Shown: piece by piece, positions 30,146-33,421 of the stretch
Layout of the letters: every line of letters begins with the position of its first letter
Position numbering within the stretch: position 1 is the first letter of the stretch
DNA from: Thermohalobaculum sp039178805
GTDB taxonomy: Bacteria > Pseudomonadota > Alphaproteobacteria > Rhodobacterales > Rhodobacteraceae
Assembly (NCBI GenBank): GCA_039178805.1
Contig: JBCDFC010000017.1
Location: 1-33,421, forward strand
Direction: 5' to 3'
DNA length: 33,421 bases
Made by a program: the position numbers and the translations under genes
Notes under the pieces: model-generated
The model's input: the letters and a program-made list of their open reading frames with translations, nothing else
The model's database searches: none
What the model was told of the DNA's origin: nothing

Positions 30146-30801
30146 TCGGGAAGTTGAGCGGCCGAGTCGACTACGTGGCCGAGGATCACGCCCTGATCGA
30201 GGCCGGCGGTGTCGGCTATCTCGTCTATTGCGCGCCCTCGACGTTGTCGCGGCTCGTGCCTGGAGAGGCCGCGGCGCTCTACACCGACCTCGTCGTGCGC
30301 GAGGATCTGATGCAGCTCTTCGGCTTCGCGACGTTGATCGAACGCGATTGGCATAAGCTGCTCACATCGGTGCAAGGGGTCGGCGCCCGTGTCTCCCTGG
30401 CGATCCTGGGAGCGTTGGGGGCCGAAGGCGTGGCACGTGCGCTTGCGCTCGAAGATGCGACCTCGGTGCGCCGCGCGCCGGGGGTCGGGCCGAAGCTTGC
30501 GGCCAGGATCGTGAACGAGCTGAAGGGCAAGACCCCGGAGCAGATGGTGCGACGCGGCGGCGGTCCGGCGCCGGTGCCCTCCGAGCCCGCAACGACGGGA
30601 ACCGCCCCCGCTGCACCATCGCTTGTCGATAAGGGCGATGACGGTGCGGCGGAGGCCGATGCCGTCTCCGCGCTCGTCAATCTCGGCTACGACCGGCCCG
30701 ATGCGCTCCGCGCGGTGATGGGGGCCAAGGAAGTTGGAGAGGCCGTGCCCGCCTCCGACCTGATCCGCCGGGCGCTGAAGGCGCTCGCGCCGCAGGCCTG
30801 A
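30142..30801 (+). CDS. ruvA: Holliday junction branch-migration subunit RuvA
   Basis: 219 residues. It binds four-way junctions as tetramers and loads RuvB. The N-terminal OB domain begins MIGKLSGRVDYV. Two helix-hairpin-helix segments follow (LLTSVQGVGARVSLAILGAL and RRAPGVGPKLAARIVNELKGK), then a flexible Pro/Ala-rich linker (about 140-165) and the C-terminal RuvB-binding domain (AVSALVNLGYDRPDALRAV). The ATG overlaps the ruvC stop. The stop is seven bases from the ruvB ATG. Confidence 0.97.
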   Translation: MIGKLSGRVDYVAEDHALIEAGGVGYLVYCAPSTLSRLVPGEAAALYTDLVVREDLMQLFGFATLIERDWHKLLTSVQGVGARVSLAILGALGAEGVARALALEDATSVRRAPGVGPKLAARIVNELKGKTPEQMVRRGGGPAPVPSEPATTGTAPAAPSLVDKGDDGAAEADAVSALVNLGYDRPDALRAVMGAKEVGEAVPASDLIRRALKALAPQA

Positions 30802-30808
30802 TAGCGCC

Positions 30809-31858
30809 ATGGCAGATCCGTCGACCCCGACCGAAGCCGAACCGGCGTTGCGCGAGGATCGCCGCGAGGAGGATGCAGCGGGCCGTGCGCTTCGGCCCGA
30901 GCGGTTGGAAGATTTCACCGGCCAACCGACGGCGCGCGCCAATCTTGCGGTCTTTATCGAAGCGGCACGCCGCCGCGGCACCGCCATGGACCACTTGCTC
31001 CTCTACGGACCACCCGGCCTCGGCAAAACGACGCTCGCTCAGATCGTGGCGCGAGAACTGGGCGTGAACTTCCGCATGACGTCCGGGCCCGTGCTGGCGC
31101 GACCGGGGGATCTCGCAGCGGTGCTCACCAATCTCGAGGCGCGCGACGTACTCTTTATCGATGAGATCCATCGGCTGTCACCCGTCGTCGAGGAGATCCT
31201 GTACCCCGCGCTCGAGGATTTCGAACTGGATCTCGTGATCGGAGAGGGGCCGGCGGCGCGAACCGTGCGGATCGACCTGCAGCCCTTTACGTTGATCGGG
31301 GCGACCACTCGCCTCGGGCTCCTTACGACCCCGCTCCGCGATCGTTTTGGGATCCCGACCCGGCTCGAGTTCTACAGCCATGAGGATCTGGCGAAGATCG
31401 TGGGGCGGGCGGCGCGTTTGATGGAGATCGAGGCAGAAGCGGCCGGTGTTCTCGAGATCGCCCGCCGCGCGCGCGGCACGCCGCGGATTGCTGGCAGGCT
31501 GTTGCGCCGTGTCGCGGATTTCGCCTTGGTCGAGACCGAAGGCCATCTGACGCGCCAGCTTGCCGACCGGGCGCTGGCGCGTCTTGGTGTCGATGCACTG
31601 GGCCTCGACGGCGCGGATCGGCGATATCTGGGCGCGATGGCGGAGCATTACGGCGGCGGGCCTGTCGGGGTCGAGACGCTCTCAGCCGTCTTGTCCGAGG
31701 CGCGGGATGCCATCGAGGAAGTGATCGAACCCTTCCTGATGCAGGCGGGGCTGGTCGCTCGGACGCCACGCGGACGAACGCTGACAGCGGCGGCCTGGCG
31801 CCATCTCGGCCTGGAACCTCCACGCAACACCACGCAGCCCGGTCTTTTTGAGGACTAG
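30809..31858 (+). CDS. ruvB: Holliday junction branch-migration helicase RuvB
   Basis: 349-residue AAA+ motor that drives branch migration. Walker A is GPPGLGKTT (67-75), and Walker B with sensor is VLFIDEIHRLSPVVEEILYPALEDF. The winged-helix C-terminal domain (YGGGPVGVETLSAVLSEARDAIEEVIEPFLMQAGLVARTPRGR) is complete. No strong Shine-Dalgarno is seen; expression probably depends on coupling to ruvA seven bases upstream. No ybgC-tol-pal cluster follows within the window, which differs from many Proteobacteria. Confidence 0.98.
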   Translation: MADPSTPTEAEPALREDRREEDAAGRALRPERLEDFTGQPTARANLAVFIEAARRRGTAMDHLLLYGPPGLGKTTLAQIVARELGVNFRMTSGPVLARPGDLAAVLTNLEARDVLFIDEIHRLSPVVEEILYPALEDFELDLVIGEGPAARTVRIDLQPFTLIGATTRLGLLTTPLRDRFGIPTRLEFYSHEDLAKIVGRAARLMEIEAEAAGVLEIARRARGTPRIAGRLLRRVADFALVETEGHLTRQLADRALARLGVDALGLDGADRRYLGAMAEHYGGGPVGVETLSAVLSEARDAIEEVIEPFLMQAGLVARTPRGRTLTAAAWRHLGLEPPRNTTQPGLFED

Positions 31859-32002
31859 GGATTGCGATTGCCGCGCCTTGCCGCATTCTCGTAGTTAGAA
31901 CTATACTCTACCGAAAGACGAGTAAGCTTGCCGTTTCGCGCATGACGCGCATGCGCCCGCGTACACAGATCTCTGAGGAGCTTCCCGGAAACATCGACGC
32001 CA

Positions 32003-32689
32003 ATGCCGCGACAAGGTTTCTTCGACAGTATGACGGCCGAAACGCGCCGCACCCTGATGGGGCGCGGCACGCGTAAGGTCTTCAGCAAAGACGAAGTGAT
32101 TTTCGAGCAGGGCCTGGCAGGCGGCTCTATGCTCGTGATCGAGACGGGGCGGGTCGAGATCTCCTCGATTTCCGAGAGTGGGCGCTCGGTGCTCCTCGGC
32201 TATCTCGGGCCCGGGGATCTTGTGGGTGAGCTGACGCTCCTCGACCGCAGTCCGCGCTCAGCCACGGTGACGGCTGTGCGGCCTGTTACAGGGGTCCTGC
32301 TGACCTTCGAGGATATGGAGGGGTTTCTTCTCGAGCATCCGAGCGCGATGTTCGGCATTCTCATCGACCTCTCCGCTAAACTGAGGGCCGCGAACTCCTT
32401 GGCTGAGACCAGGGCGCTCGACGACGGGTCGGCTCGGTTGGCCGGCTGCTTGCTCGGCTTGGCGGAGCGTTGGGGGAATGAACGGGTCGATGGAGGCGTG
32501 CGGATCGAGGAGAGCTTTAGCCAAGCGATCCTCGGTCAGATGGCCCAGCTCTCGCGCGAGAATGTGAACCGCCGGATCCGGGCGTGGTCCAAGGATGGCG
32601 TGCTCGGCAGCGAGGAGAACAAGATCATCTTGAAGGACATCCAAGCCCTGCGACGGATCGCGGAAGCCACGCGCGAGGACAGCGCGTAG
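32003..32689 (+). CDS. Crp/Fnr-family transcriptional regulator
   Basis: 228 residues. The cyclic-nucleotide-binding-like beta-roll spans about residues 20-110 (FSKDEVIFEQGLAGGSMLVIETGRVEI, GPGDLVGELTLLDRSPRSATVTAV). A dimer helix and a C-terminal winged HTH follow (FSQAILGQMAQLSRENVNRRIRAWSKDGVL, about 170-200). The cysteine set for an FNR Fe-S cluster is absent, and PRSATVTA in place of the cAMP-pocket RSxS pattern leaves cAMP binding uncertain. ATG 32003 has only GGAA 12 bases upstream; ATG 32030 is an alternative. The 144-base gap to ruvB holds its promoter and a TAGTTAGAACTA inverted repeat (31892-31903). Confidence 0.9.
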   Translation: MPRQGFFDSMTAETRRTLMGRGTRKVFSKDEVIFEQGLAGGSMLVIETGRVEISSISESGRSVLLGYLGPGDLVGELTLLDRSPRSATVTAVRPVTGVLLTFEDMEGFLLEHPSAMFGILIDLSAKLRAANSLAETRALDDGSARLAGCLLGLAERWGNERVDGGVRIEESFSQAILGQMAQLSRENVNRRIRAWSKDGVLGSEENKIILKDIQALRRIAEATREDSA

Positions 32690-32807
32690 ATCCTAAATGC
32701 CCTGTGGGCGCTCACCGCGCGTGGTTGCCTGCCCCACCAGGTCACTACCGGGCTGGTATCCTGCGGATGGCGCGGATATGGGGGGCCGCGATCAAAGGAG
32801 GCAGGGC

Positions 32808-33421
32808 ATGAACGATGACCTCGCAAGCGCGCAGCCGGTTCCGACAGCCGAGGACGTGCGCGCGCTCTTCACCCGTTCCGACGGCACCTATCGCTTCGCG
32901 CGTTGGGGTCGCCCATTGGTGCCCGCGTTCTTTGGTATGGCCGAGCCTGTGGAGGCGGTCTGGACTGAGGCGCTGAAGGCTGTTGCATCCATGTGCGGGT
33001 TGGAGATCGCGGAAGAGGATCCCGAGCTCAGCTCCAACTTCCTCGTCTTCATCGTGAACCGGTGGGACGAGCTTCGCAGCGTGCCCTCGATGTTCAAGCT
33101 GATCCCCGATCTCGAGCGGCTTCTCGGGGTGCTCGCGGCCTCAGGGGCCAATCAGTACCGGATCTACGGCTTCGCACCGGGGGCCGAAGGTAAACCGGCT
33201 GCCATCAGGATCTGCGTCACGTTGATCCGTCGCGACGAAGAGATCGGCCGCGGCAACGAGGGCGGCCTGGCGCTGGGCCAATGCGTCCAAGGTCTGCTGC
33301 TATGGTCCGATCATGCCTTCACCTCGGAGAGCCCGGTGGCGGAGATCGCCGGCGTCGGACGGGCAATGGTCAAGCCGCGCTATCTGCAGGTGATCCGGGC
33401 AGCTTACGCACCTGAACTGCC
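32808..33421 (+). CDS. Hypothetical protein, C-terminus cut by window edge
   Basis: 204 codons are visible from ATG 32808, which has a strong AAAGGAGG six bases upstream. The frame is open to the right edge. The protein begins MNDDLASAQPVPTAEDVRAL, is soluble and well mixed, with conserved-looking stretches FARWGRPLVPAFFGM, SSNFLVFIVNRWDELRSVPSMFKLIPDLERLL and GNEGGLALGQCVQGLLLW. I do not know the family. No signal or membrane segment is evident. It lies 118 bases after the Crp/Fnr gene on the same strand. Confidence 0.85.
   Translation, partial: MNDDLASAQPVPTAEDVRALFTRSDGTYRFARWGRPLVPAFFGMAEPVEAVWTEALKAVASMCGLEIAEEDPELSSNFLVFIVNRWDELRSVPSMFKLIPDLERLLGVLAASGANQYRIYGFAPGAEGKPAAIRICVTLIRRDEEIGRGNEGGLALGQCVQGLLLWSDHAFTSESPVAEIAGVGRAMVKPRYLQVIRAAYAPEL

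Overview
The window is a gene-dense, GC-rich stretch of bacterial chromosome that reads as alphaproteobacterial. The signs are a MucR/Ros-type regulator, a DUF1127 micro-protein, a class I PHA synthase, a GTTC-N7-GTTC LexA box in front of uvrD, FolE2 in place of FolE, and the run aminotransferase / RraB-like / homoserine dehydrogenase / glpX / recJ. That run and the style of the PrmA N-terminus recall Rhodobacterales or close relatives, but this placement is from memory and was not tested by search. I see no insertion sequence, integrase, prophage, CRISPR array or toxin-antitoxin pair. It is mainly core housekeeping DNA with some accessory enzymes.

Layout. 1-4127 (mostly minus): a hypothetical gene cut by the left edge, an isochorismatase-fold hydrolase, an unknown 147-residue protein 14 bases after miaB, miaB (tRNA ms2i6A synthesis), a terminator, mucR with an AT-rich upstream region, and a GNAT acetyltransferase. 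4275-8196 (plus): flavin reductase-like protein, a 10-bp tandem repeat array, mtnP (methylthioadenosine salvage), a threonine dehydratase-like PLP enzyme, a structured leader that may be a THF-II (folE-type) riboswitch, and folE2. 8231-10799: azoR and a LysR regulator are divergent, and the LysR gene overlaps the end of a convergent AAC(3)-family acetyltransferase gene. 10945-14308: phaC with a downstream secreted alpha/beta-hydrolase-like protein whose nucleophile serine is replaced by glycine, and a divergent small lipoprotein.

14505-21264 (plus): class I/II aminotransferase, RraB-like protein, hom, glpX, a 397-base gap holding a degenerate palindromic repeat, a Tat-exported YHS-domain protein and recJ. 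21541-21726: two tandem tRNA-Glu genes (anticodons CTC and TTC) that differ at three positions. 21766-25816 (minus): uvrD followed by trkH, with a perfect SOS box upstream of uvrD. 26056-29068 (plus): msrA, a PEP-mutase/isocitrate-lyase-family enzyme coupled to a GNAT gene by an ATGA overlap, and prmA. 29155-29364 (minus): DUF1127 with its terminator. 29642-33421 (plus): ruvC-ruvA-ruvB, with a one-mismatch SOS box upstream, a Crp/Fnr-family regulator, and a hypothetical gene cut by the right edge.

Functional themes are DNA repair (recJ, uvrD, ruvCAB, the first two loci near and the last two with SOS-like boxes), translation maintenance (miaB, prmA, tRNA-Glu), methionine/threonine metabolism (hom, mtnP, dehydratase, aminotransferase), redox protection (msrA, azoR, flavin reductase) and carbon storage (phaC). 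No convincing new multi-gene system was found. The best leads are the folE2 leader RNA, the hydrolase with the lost nucleophile beside phaC, the SOS boxes, and several unexplained repeats.
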